Origin: Chloroflexota bacterium
Lineage (GTDB): Bacteria > Chloroflexota > UBA11872 > UBA12225
Direction of reading: 5' to 3'
Assembly: GCA_030447525.1 (NCBI GenBank)
Contig: JAUJOR010000009.1
Location: 153,021-217,020 of the forward strand
DNA length: 64,000 nucleotides
Within the stretch, counting starts at the first letter, position 1. Each line of letters opens with the position of its first letter. A program made the translations under genes and the position numbers. Shown in pieces: positions 56,803 through 64,000 of the stretch. The notes beneath the pieces were generated by a model. It did no database searches. It saw only the letters and a program-made list of their open reading frames with translations, and was not told the origin of the DNA.

Positions 56803-58401
56803 ATGAGACTTGCTTTGGCACAAGAGGCACCGCGCGCATACCCAGTACAAGACGGTGAGCACGCCCGCCGGGAGGGGCCATTGGTAGCCGGGGATACGCT
56901 GCTATGGGGACGCTACCGCCAAGGGTCGATCCTGGGGCGCGGCGGGATGTCCACCGTTTACCGTGGCCAAGACACCCGCACCGGGCGCGAGGTGGCCATC
57001 AAGGTGCTGGCCCCGCACCTCTCGGCTGACCCGATGTTCCGGCGCCGCCTGCTGGCGGAGGCCCGCGCCGTCGCCAGCCTGCCCCACCCGCACATCGTCA
57101 AGGTGTTCGACGCCGGTCCGGCATCGCCGGAGGGCGCTGAGCCCGGCGCCGCCGAGGACGGGGCGGTGGCGCTGGTGATGGAACTCGTCCCCGGGGAAGG
57201 CCTCAATCAGCGCATCGCCCGCGGGCCTCTCCCACTCGCCGATGCAGTGGACGTCATCGCCCAGGTTGCCGATGCCCTGGCGTTCGCCCACGCGCGAGGG
57301 ATCGTCCACCGGGACGTCAAGCCGCACAACATCCTCCTGGTCGAGCCACTGGAGGGGCAAGGGCGGGATCAGGCGGGTAGTCAACCTGGAAGCCCGGGCG
57401 CGGTGACGACGGTATGGGCCAAGCTGGCGGACTTCGGCATCGCCCGCTCGGTGGACGCGGCCACCTCCTACACCGTCACCGGATTCGTCATGGGCTCAGC
57501 GCCCTACATCGCCCCGGAGGTGCTCCAGGGCGAGCCGGGGGATGCCCGCGCCGACATCTACTCGTTAGGGATCACCCTCTTCGAGGCCCTGGCCGGCCGG
57601 TTGCCGTTCCGAGCCACAATGGCCGCGCAGGCCCTGGCCCAACGCCTGACGCGGGACGCACCGCGGGTCAGCGCCTTCCGTCCGGACGCCCCACCCTGGC
57701 TTGACGACCTGGTGGCTCGCTGCCTCGAGCGTGACCCGGCGCGGCGCCTGGCCACGGCCGCCGGCCTGGCCGGCGCCCTGGGCCAGGCCAGCGCCACAAC
57801 GACCACGATGACGGCGCCGTCTCCGGCCGCTCTGCAGGCGGCGAACGCAACCACCATCCCGCAGGTGGCTCCGTCAGCGCCCGCGGGTGGTCGGTGGCCG
57901 GGTGGCCGTTGGGCCTTCCCACCACGGCGCTGGATCCTCTCTGGCGCGGGTCTCCTGACCCTGCTGGCGGCGGGCGCGGCCATAGCGCCGGCGCTGGACG
58001 GCGCCATCGCCGAGCGAGCCGCCCCTGCCGGGGGGGTCGCTGTCCCGGCGCCGGCCACAATCGTGCCCACGTCCACCGCCAGGGCGACGGCAACCACCCC
58101 CGTCCTGGTGCCCACGGCGCCCACCGCGGTGCCGCCCCCCGCTCCGACGACGCCCGCGGTCCCCACGACGGCGACGCCCGCGGCCCCACCGCGCCAGGCG
58201 TCCTCGTCGGCGACACCGCCACCGGTGTCCGGTCCGCCGGTGGCGCGCATCCCCCAGCCAGGTGCGGTGACACGCGACCAGGCCCGGGCCACCGTAGAGC
58301 GCCTCGCCAGCCAGGCGCGGGAACGGGCCAACGACCTGCGCGAGCAGCTGCGCCAGGCGGATGGCAAGCGCGGCGCCATCAAGAAACGGGACGACGACTG
58401 A
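56803..58401 (+). CDS. Membrane Ser/Thr protein kinase, no PASTA domains
   Basis: A PknB-type (Hanks) kinase. The glycine loop is GRGGMSTVYRG (from residue 45), the ATP lysine K67 lies in VAIKVLAP, the catalytic loop is HRDVKPHN (D171), and DFG is at D210. GSAPYIAPEVLQG ends the activation segment. A Gly/Gln-rich insert separates HRD from DFG. A Pro/Ala/Thr linker, one helix at about 377-398 and a Thr/Pro-rich outer stalk follow. It ends in a charged coil (ARATVERLASQARERANDLR). There are no PASTA repeats. The ATG at 56803 lacks a ribosome site; a TTG at 56881 with GGGAGGGG is an alternative start. It is the likely opposing enzyme of the PP2C/PBP protein. Confidence 0.92.
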   Translation: MRLALAQEAPRAYPVQDGEHARREGPLVAGDTLLWGRYRQGSILGRGGMSTVYRGQDTRTGREVAIKVLAPHLSADPMFRRRLLAEARAVASLPHPHIVKVFDAGPASPEGAEPGAAEDGAVALVMELVPGEGLNQRIARGPLPLADAVDVIAQVADALAFAHARGIVHRDVKPHNILLVEPLEGQGRDQAGSQPGSPGAVTTVWAKLADFGIARSVDAATSYTVTGFVMGSAPYIAPEVLQGEPGDARADIYSLGITLFEALAGRLPFRATMAAQALAQRLTRDAPRVSAFRPDAPPWLDDLVARCLERDPARRLATAAGLAGALGQASATTTTMTAPSPAALQAANATTIPQVAPSAPAGGRWPGGRWAFPPRRWILSGAGLLTLLAAGAAIAPALDGAIAERAAPAGGVAVPAPATIVPTSTARATATTPVLVPTAPTAVPPPAPTTPAVPTTATPAAPPRQASSSATPPPVSGPPVARIPQPGAVTRDQARATVERLASQARERANDLREQLRQADGKRGAIKKRDDD

Positions 58402-58562
58402 CCCGGGGGGCGGGTTCGGGTCTCCAGTCCCAGGTCCCAGGTCTCACGTCCCAGGTCGCCGGGCTCGGCACTCGGCTCTGAGGTCGATGGCCCCTGAGTC
58501 CAGGCCCCCAGCCCGTGAAGCTCTGATCCCCGGGCCCTTCTTCCTGTCCTTCGACCCTGGTC

Positions 58563-59366
58563 TCACACCGGGGCGCCGGAGAGAAAGAACAGGGCCTTGG
58601 CGATGATCTCCCCGGCCAGGACGGTGCCCAGGGCGATGTACAACAGCCCGGTGGCCGACATCATGGAGCGTACCCGCGCCGTCCGCCACACCAGAAAGCA
58701 CAAGGCCAGGGGAAACAGCACTCCCACCCCGACCCGCAGCCAGAACAGCACGGACAGGGGGGCACCCAGGGCAGTGGCCGCCAGGCCGGACAGGGCTTGC
58801 CCCCCAACGAACAGCCCCTGCGCCACCAGCACGGCGGCCAGTGCCCCCGTCAGGCGCAACAACGGACGAGGCGCCAGCCGGGGAGTGACCAGGTACCAGT
58901 GGCCCAGCATCATGCCGCTCCAGACGGTGCCCAGGGCCAGCGCGCCGGCCAGCAGACTGGTCAGCAGCAAGAGATAGGACCCTTCCGGGGGGCGGTAGGA
59001 GCCGGCGCTGGCGGCCAGCGCCCCCAGCCCGGCGGCCCCGGCCAGGCTTCCTACCACCCTGGCCGGCAAACGTCGCTGCAGTCGCAGCAGGACTACCTGG
59101 ACAACGGCGATGACGGTGAAGGCTACCCACCAGGCGGGCTCGCGCTGCACCGAGATCGCGTCCACTGGGTAGGGCAGCAGCCGCTCGACCGGAAGGACGA
59201 GGCGCAGCCAGACGGCGCCGGCGGCAAACGCCGCCAGGAAGGCACTGTTGAGCGCCAGGAAGCCGGCGCTGACCTCACCATCCCAGTCCAGGGCCACCGT
59301 GACCAGGATCCCGCCGACGGCCAGCTCCAGCAGGAAGAGGGCGAAACCCACCGGAACGGCTTCCAT
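58563..59366 (-). CDS. Polytopic membrane protein of unknown function
   Basis: A 267-residue protein with about eight predicted helices. Conserved-looking features are histidine-bearing SGMMLGHWYLVTPRL in a mid-protein helix, and charged loops RLQRRLPARV and VWRTARVRSMM. It is convergent with the kinase gene and follows the membrane molybdoenzyme gene on the same strand (298 bp away). It may be a membrane electron-transfer or anchoring partner for that enzyme, but no haem- or quinone-binding signature is certain. No family is named. Confidence 0.7.
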   Translation of the reverse strand: MEAVPVGFALFLLELAVGGILVTVALDWDGEVSAGFLALNSAFLAAFAAGAVWLRLVLPVERLLPYPVDAISVQREPAWWVAFTVIAVVQVVLLRLQRRLPARVVGSLAGAAGLGALAASAGSYRPPEGSYLLLLTSLLAGALALGTVWSGMMLGHWYLVTPRLAPRPLLRLTGALAAVLVAQGLFVGGQALSGLAATALGAPLSVLFWLRVGVGVLFPLALCFLVWRTARVRSMMSATGLLYIALGTVLAGEIIAKALFFLSGAPV

Positions 59367-59581
59367 GTCTTGAGAGCGTACCTGGCCAGGGGCTCAGAAG
59401 TCTCACCTCTCCCGCCCCCCATGGCCTGGATGACTCCTGCGCGGCTACCTGGGACTCCCGCTCCCGCCGGGAGACGGCTGGGGTGAGGGCGCCGCCCCTC
59501 CCTCCCTCAAGCGCGTGCATGGCCCTGCGCGCGGCCGCTCACAGAGGGAGGGCTGGACTGCCTCCACAGGCCGTGGCTAAG

Positions 59582-59662
59582 TCTGGGTTTCGCATGTCCC
59601 AGATCGCGTGGCGCCCAAAGGGCACTCCGGCCTGCCTGGGACGCGGAATCCAGGCTAAGGCA
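59582..59662. repeat. Palindromic element, copy 2
   Basis: Shares the TTTCGC..GTCCCAGATCGCGT left arm and a closing GCGGAATCCAGGCT arm with the element at 125-206. Here the inner arm is shorter and the hairpin less perfect. It fills the end of the 59367-59664 gap, where no gene is seen. It abuts the molybdoenzyme stop codon. Confidence 0.5.
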
Positions 59663-59664
59663 GG

Positions 59665-61278
59665 TTAGGACACGCGGACGGTGACGGTGTGATAGCCGGA
59701 CGCCCCATCCGGCAGCGCCGGCGCCACCTCGGGGGCTTGAAGGGCTCCGGTGCCGTCCACCGCCCGCACCGCGAGCTTGTACTGCGCCCCCGGGGTGGGA
59801 CTCCAGGGAAGCTCCCAGAACACCCAGGACAAGGGGCCCTTGGGAGGTGCGAGGCGGGCCGGACGCCAGGTGGCGCCGTCGTCGCTGACCTCCACGCGGG
59901 AGATGCCCCTGTCGCCGGCAAAGGCGACGCCGCTGATGCGCCCGGCCTGCGCCCGGGGGACGGCGCCGCGGCGAGGGGAGTCGATGCGGGCCGTGGTCTT
60001 GACCACGGCGGCGTCACTCCAGCCCCGCTCCTGCCAGTAGCCACGGTAGGGGGTATCGATCACCTCGATGGAGGTCAACCACTTCACATTCTTCAGGCCG
60101 TAGACGCCGGGGATCAGGAGACGGGCCGGCGCCCCGTGCTCATGCGGGAGGTTGACCCCGTTCATGGTCGTGGCCACCAGCGTGCCGGGCTCCATCGCCT
60201 TGGCCACCGGGAGGCTGTCCGAGTATCCGTCGGCGGCGCGGAAGACGACCCGCGTCGCCCGGGAGCTGGCCCCGCCCGCGAGGCGGATCAGGTCTGCCAC
60301 CGGCACGCCGCTCCAAAGGGCGTTGCCCAGGTAGTCACCCCCGACGTCATTGCTGATGCAGATCAGGGTCTGCCACTGTTCGCGATGAGGCAGGGCGCGC
60401 AGCTCCCCCCAGGTGAAGACGATCGGGCGGGCGACGAGGCCATTGACGTGCATGCGCCAGGCGACGTGATCAGGCCGGGGGTCGTGCAGGTTCTTGGACA
60501 CGCGGTAGAAGTCGGCATTGGCGGTCACCTCCGCCGGGAGGCCATCCGGCCCGCGCCGGCTCCCCCGGCTCCCCGGTGCGTCCCCCATGCCGGCCTGGTC
60601 ACCCGGGCCCGCGCCCTTGCCGGGGGGCGTGGCGTATCGCCACAAGGCCAGGAGGCCGGCGGCGGCGACGCCGCCCCAGCCGAGACGCTCGAGCTGTTGC
60701 CGGCGCCGCTCCACCGGTGCCGGCACGCCTCCCGCCCGTCGTGCCGTTCTAGCGGTTGCAGTGGCGGGCGGCGCCGGGCTGAGCCAGCGGTAACACAGCG
60801 GGAGCAGCAAGCCGAAGAGGACGAAGGGCAAGCCGATCCCTGGTAGCTCCCCTGCCGACCGCAGGACGATCACGGCTATCAGCAGCAGGGCCACGCCGGC
60901 CAGCAGTCCCTGGAGGAGCAGGGAGCTCAGGGGCACCGTACCCAACGCTCCAAGGCCGGCCCAGCGGACGCCGAGCAAGGCCCCTAGCAGGGCGCCGGCG
61001 AGCAAGTAGACGGCGAAGAGGGCGGCGAACAGGGCCGGCTTGGCCGCCTCCCCGAAGGTGGCCAGCACTGTCCCCAGCGTGAACACCGGCAGCCAGGTGG
61101 TGATCCATTCCTGAAGCAGCTCGGGCAACGAGGGCACGTCGCCGATCAAGCGCAACACGAGCATCACCACCGCGGCCAGGGCGGCGGCGATCCCCCCGGC
61201 GATGGCGCCGTCCGACGCCCCCCGACGGGGGGCTCCGGGGCCGCGGATGGAAGCCTCCCCCGCGTCATGCGGCGTCAT
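59665..61278 (-). CDS. Membrane-anchored SUOX-fold molybdopterin oxidoreductase
   Basis: A 537-residue protein. Residues 25-165 form about four or five membrane helices, with another hydrophobic stretch at about 200-215. The SUOX molybdopterin domain begins near 250 (VTANADFYRVSKNLHDPRPD) and has the molybdenum ligand C307 in WQTLICISNDVGGDYLGNALWSGVP. HEHGAPARLLIPGVYGLKNVKWLTSIEV follows. The C-terminal 100 residues form the Mo-co dimerisation-type immunoglobulin fold (AGRISGVAFAGDRGISRVEVSDDG). Its catalytic domain should face outside if helices are as predicted. Substrate, sulfite or other, is not determinable. Confidence 0.9.
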   Translation of the reverse strand: MTPHDAGEASIRGPGAPRRGASDGAIAGGIAAALAAVVMLVLRLIGDVPSLPELLQEWITTWLPVFTLGTVLATFGEAAKPALFAALFAVYLLAGALLGALLGVRWAGLGALGTVPLSSLLLQGLLAGVALLLIAVIVLRSAGELPGIGLPFVLFGLLLPLCYRWLSPAPPATATARTARRAGGVPAPVERRRQQLERLGWGGVAAAGLLALWRYATPPGKGAGPGDQAGMGDAPGSRGSRRGPDGLPAEVTANADFYRVSKNLHDPRPDHVAWRMHVNGLVARPIVFTWGELRALPHREQWQTLICISNDVGGDYLGNALWSGVPVADLIRLAGGASSRATRVVFRAADGYSDSLPVAKAMEPGTLVATTMNGVNLPHEHGAPARLLIPGVYGLKNVKWLTSIEVIDTPYRGYWQERGWSDAAVVKTTARIDSPRRGAVPRAQAGRISGVAFAGDRGISRVEVSDDGATWRPARLAPPKGPLSWVFWELPWSPTPGAQYKLAVRAVDGTGALQAPEVAPALPDGASGYHTVTVRVS

Positions 61279-61523
61279 CTCCGGGCACCTCCTTCACCGG
61301 CGGACTGGAACCGCGCTGCCGGCCCTTGTGCAGCCCGCACAAAGCACCCTGGCCAGATTCGGCTGTTCTGTACGTACCTTGCCCCCGCCGGCGGGGCTAT
61401 CCTCCCTGGAGACCGTCCCACCCCAGGCCCCATAGTCGGCGATCCTGGCTGGCTGTGCGGCAAGGGAATCCTGCAATCAGCAGACGTGCGGCCCCCGTGG
61501 CCTGGCGCGCGCGCATCTCGGTC

Positions 61524-61565
61524 GGGCACCGGCGGGGTCAGCGATGCGTCTATGGGCCGGTGCCC
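61524..61565 (+). promoter_or_regulatory. Hairpin in the glnA leader
   Basis: GGGCACCGGC at 61524-61533 is perfectly complementary to GCCGGTGCCC at 61556-61565 around a 22-base loop, 34 nt upstream of the glnA start. The 61279-61599 interval has no other gene; it must contain the glnA and molybdoenzyme promoters. An attenuator or mRNA-stability role is possible. Confidence 0.4.
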
Positions 61566-61599
61566 CGGTGGGGGACACAGAGAGAGGAGCAGTAGCTGC

Positions 61600-63099
61600 A
61601 TGGCCGTGATGGAGGAACGTACGGGTACCAGCCCGCTGCCGGCGCCGCGCCGGGCGCCCACCAGCGACCCCCAAGGGGTGATCAGCTGGGCCAGCGAGCA
61701 AGGTCTGCAGATCGTGGATCTAAAGTTCGTTGACCTGCCCGGTCAATGGCAACACTTCTCCGTGCCCATCAGCGAGCTCAAGGAGGGGGTCTTCAGGGAC
61801 GGCCTCGGCTTCGACGGCTCGTCGATTCGAGGCTGGCAGAAGATCAACGAGAGCGACATGCTGGTCGTCCCCGACGCGACGACGGCCTTGGTCGACCCGG
61901 TATGCAAGGTGCCCACACTGAGCCTCATCTGTGACATCGTCGACCCCGTTACCAAGGAGCCGTACAGTCGTGACCCACGCAACGTCGTCCGCAAGGCCGA
62001 GAAGTACCTGGTGAGCACCGGCATCGCCGACACCAGCTACTGGGGCCCGGAATGTGAATTCTACGTCTTCAACGACATCCGCTTTCACACCGACAGCCAT
62101 AGCGGCTACTACTTTATCGACTCGGATGAGGGCATCTGGAACAGCGGTCAGGGAGGCGTTGGGGCGAGCCCCAACGGGCGCAACCTCGGCTACCGCCCGC
62201 GGCACAAAGAAGGCTACTTCCCGGTGCCGCCGACGGACAAGCTGCAGGACCTGCGCTCGCGCATGATCCTCAAGATGATCGAGTGCGGGATCGACATCGA
62301 GGCGCAGCACCACGAGGTCGGCACCGCCGGCCAGTGCGAGATCGACATGCGCTACGACACCATGCTGGTCATGGCCGACAAGGTGATGACCTACAAGTAC
62401 ATCATCAAGAACGTGGCCTACGAGAACGGCTACACCGCCACGTTCATGCCCAAGCCCCTGTTCGGCGACAACGGCTCCGGCATGCACACCCACCAGAGCC
62501 TGTGGCAGAACGGCAGGCCCCTGTTCTTCGACGAGAATGGGCGCTACGCCAAGATGAGCGACATGATGCGCTGGTACATCGGCGGACTGCTCAAGCACTG
62601 CCCGGCCATCCTGGCCTTCGCCGCCCCCTCCACCAACAGCTACCGGCGTCTCGTACCCGGCTACGAAGCGCCAATCAACCTGGTGTACTCGGCGCGCAAT
62701 CGCTCTGCCTGCATCCGCATCCCCATGATCTCGGACAGCCCGGCCGCTCGGCGGTTGGAGTTCCGCATCCCGGATCCCTCCTGCAACCCGTACCTGTCGT
62801 TCTCGGCGTGTCTGATGGCCGGGCTGGACGGCGTCATGAACAAGATCGAGCCTCCTGAGCCGGTAGATAAGGACATCTACGAGCTGGAGCCGCACGAGGC
62901 AGCCCGGATTCAGTCCGCTCCAGGGAGCCTGGGCGAGGTGCTGGAGGCCCTGGAAGCCGACCAGGAGTTCCTGCTCCGGGGCGACGTGTTCACCAAAGAC
63001 CTGATCCAGAACTGGATCGATTACAAGCGTACGCGGGAGGTCGATCAGGTGGCCCTGCGACCGCATCCCTACGAGTTCCACCTGTACTTCGACATCTAG
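61600..63099 (+). CDS. glnA: Glutamine synthetase, type I
   Basis: ATP-dependent ligation of ammonia to glutamate. FVDLPGQWQHFSVP and DGLGFDGSSIRGWQKINESDM open the beta-grasp domain. GPECEFYVF holds metal-binding residues, QHHEVGTAGQCEIDMRYDTM follows, and the ATP-site motif is FMPKPLFGDNGSGMHTHQSLW. The glutamate-binding loop is present at NRSACIRIPM. DKDIYELEPHEA near the C-terminus has a tyrosine at the position used for adenylylation in GSI-beta enzymes. The frame is open to 61267, but the ATG at 61600 gives the normal 499 residues. A PucR-type HTH gene follows. Confidence 0.97.
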   Translation: MAVMEERTGTSPLPAPRRAPTSDPQGVISWASEQGLQIVDLKFVDLPGQWQHFSVPISELKEGVFRDGLGFDGSSIRGWQKINESDMLVVPDATTALVDPVCKVPTLSLICDIVDPVTKEPYSRDPRNVVRKAEKYLVSTGIADTSYWGPECEFYVFNDIRFHTDSHSGYYFIDSDEGIWNSGQGGVGASPNGRNLGYRPRHKEGYFPVPPTDKLQDLRSRMILKMIECGIDIEAQHHEVGTAGQCEIDMRYDTMLVMADKVMTYKYIIKNVAYENGYTATFMPKPLFGDNGSGMHTHQSLWQNGRPLFFDENGRYAKMSDMMRWYIGGLLKHCPAILAFAAPSTNSYRRLVPGYEAPINLVYSARNRSACIRIPMISDSPAARRLEFRIPDPSCNPYLSFSACLMAGLDGVMNKIEPPEPVDKDIYELEPHEAARIQSAPGSLGEVLEALEADQEFLLRGDVFTKDLIQNWIDYKRTREVDQVALRPHPYEFHLYFDI

Positions 63100-63194
63100 C
63101 CAGCCATCAGGGGCCAGGGATCGGCCGGACGGCGGACTGCGGGGGGCATGCCCGCTCGGCCGGCAATCCCTCGGATCCCTGCCCCTGAGCCCTG

Positions 63195-63530
63195 ATGAAC
63201 ACTTCGGCGCCCCATTGTTCGGCGGCCCTCGACGATCTGCTGGCGAGCCTCGGGCCGGCCGACCACATGCAAGCTTTTTACGAGGCCCGCCTGGGTCCCC
63301 TGCGTGAGTACGACGAGACCCACGGCGCCCAGCTGGTGCAAACGCTGGACGCCTACTTCGCCGCCGGGCGCAGCCTGAGTGCGGCGGCCGTGCGCTTGAG
63401 CACGCACCGCAACACCGTGCTCTACCGGCTGCGGCGCATCGAGGAGCTGGTGCAGGCGAAGCTGCGCGACCCTGGGGTCGATCTAGAGCTGCAGGTCGCC
63501 CTGCGTATCGCCGCCACCCTCAAGCGCTAA
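63195..63530 (+). CDS. Stand-alone PucR/CdaR-type HTH protein
   Basis: A 111-residue protein consisting only of the C-terminal DNA-binding domain of PucR/CdaR regulators. ETHGAQLVQTLDAYFAAGRS is followed by LSAAAVRLSTHRNTVLYRLRRIEELV. The GGDEF-like and sensory domains of full-length members are absent. It may be a true minimal regulator or the remnant of a longer one. It lies 95 bp after glnA on the same strand, so a nitrogen-related role is plausible. ATG at 63195 without a strong ribosome site. Confidence 0.82.
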   Translation: MNTSAPHCSAALDDLLASLGPADHMQAFYEARLGPLREYDETHGAQLVQTLDAYFAAGRSLSAAAVRLSTHRNTVLYRLRRIEELVQAKLRDPGVDLELQVALRIAATLKR

Positions 63531-64000
63531 GGCGTTCCCCCGATACGGGCCTGGCCCGGCAATGCTACAGCTCGCGGCCTATGCCCGAGCCATGCTGGAC
63601 CTGGCATGCGGATCTCACCTCGGCACCGCTGTAGTACAACTCAGTGCCTTCCAGCACAAGGCGGCGGATTCTTCGCGGCGCGCAGAGCTGGCCCCGAGCA
63701 GAGCGAAGGGCTGACCACGCGAACTGGGCCTACGTCTTCAATTTCCCGTGTTCCGTCTCCCGTCTTCAGTTTGCCGATGGGACGTTGAGCGAACCAGGCC
63801 CCGGCCCGTTGTTTGCGCCCGCCGCATGCGGCCGGGGGGGCCAGAGTGGCGGGGGCCCACCAGGAGGCCGGGGCCGCCCCGCTGTGGCGGGGGTCGGCGC
63901 CACCCCCGCCGGGCGGGGCGCCACGTGGGGGGCGTGTGGGTGAAACAAATCCCCACGCCGGGCAACTCGGGAGAGCGGCGTGGTGGGGTCGACGGTGTGG
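63531..64000. other. Structured non-coding end of window
   Basis: No convincing gene. An imperfect inverted repeat of the common ATTCTTCGC...GCGAAGGG type lies at 63667-63712. Further on, GGCGCC at 63896-63901 and 63917-63922 flank a CCCCGCC/GGCGGGG stem. GGCGTGTGGG (63931-63940) can pair with CCCCACGCC (63951-63959). These may be the leader of a gene starting beyond the window. Confidence 0.4.

Noticed and set aside
63896..63959. Possible tRNA or known riboswitch at the window end
   Set aside because: The stems do not form a cloverleaf, no T-loop sequence is present, and no known aptamer core was recognised.

Overview
This is a GC-rich, gene-dense bacterial window with tightly packed, often 4-bp-overlapping genes. 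Gene content suggests a Chloroflexota-like lineage (Thermomicrobia or a relative), but that is inference from style and content only. It combines aerobic-type CobN, a fused ChlI/ChlD subunit, SUOX-fold molybdoenzymes, KorAB and a non-PASTA Ser/Thr kinase. No rRNA, tRNA, CRISPR array or intact transposase was seen.

1-10.6 kb: a rightward polytopic glycosyltransferase-like membrane protein converges on a leftward haem operon, read hemE-hemH-hemC-hemD-hemA-hemB-hemL. It covers glutamyl-tRNA to uroporphyrinogen III and onward through decarboxylation and ferrochelation. No oxidase gene (hemY/hemG/hemN/hemQ) is included.

10.6-27.2 kb: a leftward twelve-gene cobalamin operon, headed by a cobalamin riboswitch, reads btuC-btuD-cobO-cobN-chlID-cobS-cbiB-cobD-cobC-cobQ-cobU-cobT. 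It encodes uptake, cobalt insertion, adenosylation and nucleotide-loop assembly. The corrin-ring methyltransferases are not here.

27.2-31.4 kb: a damaged block. An actinobacterial-type AraC regulator / VOC protein / UvrA2 cassette carries about a dozen indels in uvrA, next to a truncated DUF3467 gene. It reads as a decaying import beside an otherwise intact region.

31.4-35.4 kb: topA (leftward), an RraA-like gene with a leaderless-type promoter, and a small charged protein.

35.5-44.7 kb: a leftward operon of aminotransferase, type III PKS-associated-type methyltransferase, geranylgeranyl-reductase-type flavoprotein, SRPBCC cyclase-like protein, FabF-like ketosynthase, UbiA prenyltransferase, MFS transporter and ThDP enzyme. 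It has the parts of a prenylated aromatic or quinone-like lipid pathway, but no chalcone-synthase-like PKS and no ACP.

45-51.8 kb: a small SUOX-fold molybdoenzyme, a truncated methionine aminopeptidase fused in frame to an unknown domain, an IclR regulator, and korA-korB (2-oxoacid:ferredoxin oxidoreductase). Three same-orientation copies of a ~95-bp double-hairpin repeat lie at 42.5, 45.1 and 51.7 kb.

52-58.4 kb: the most striking locus. A single 957-residue protein joins a PP2C phosphatase, one membrane helix, an NTF2-like domain and a penicillin-binding transpeptidase. It is followed by a Tat-type GHL10 glycosidase and a membrane Ser/Thr kinase. This looks like phosphorylation-linked cell-wall control.

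58.5-64 kb: a polytopic membrane protein, a membrane-anchored molybdopterin oxidoreductase, glnA with a hairpin leader, a stand-alone PucR-type HTH protein, and a GC-rich structured end without a recognisable gene.
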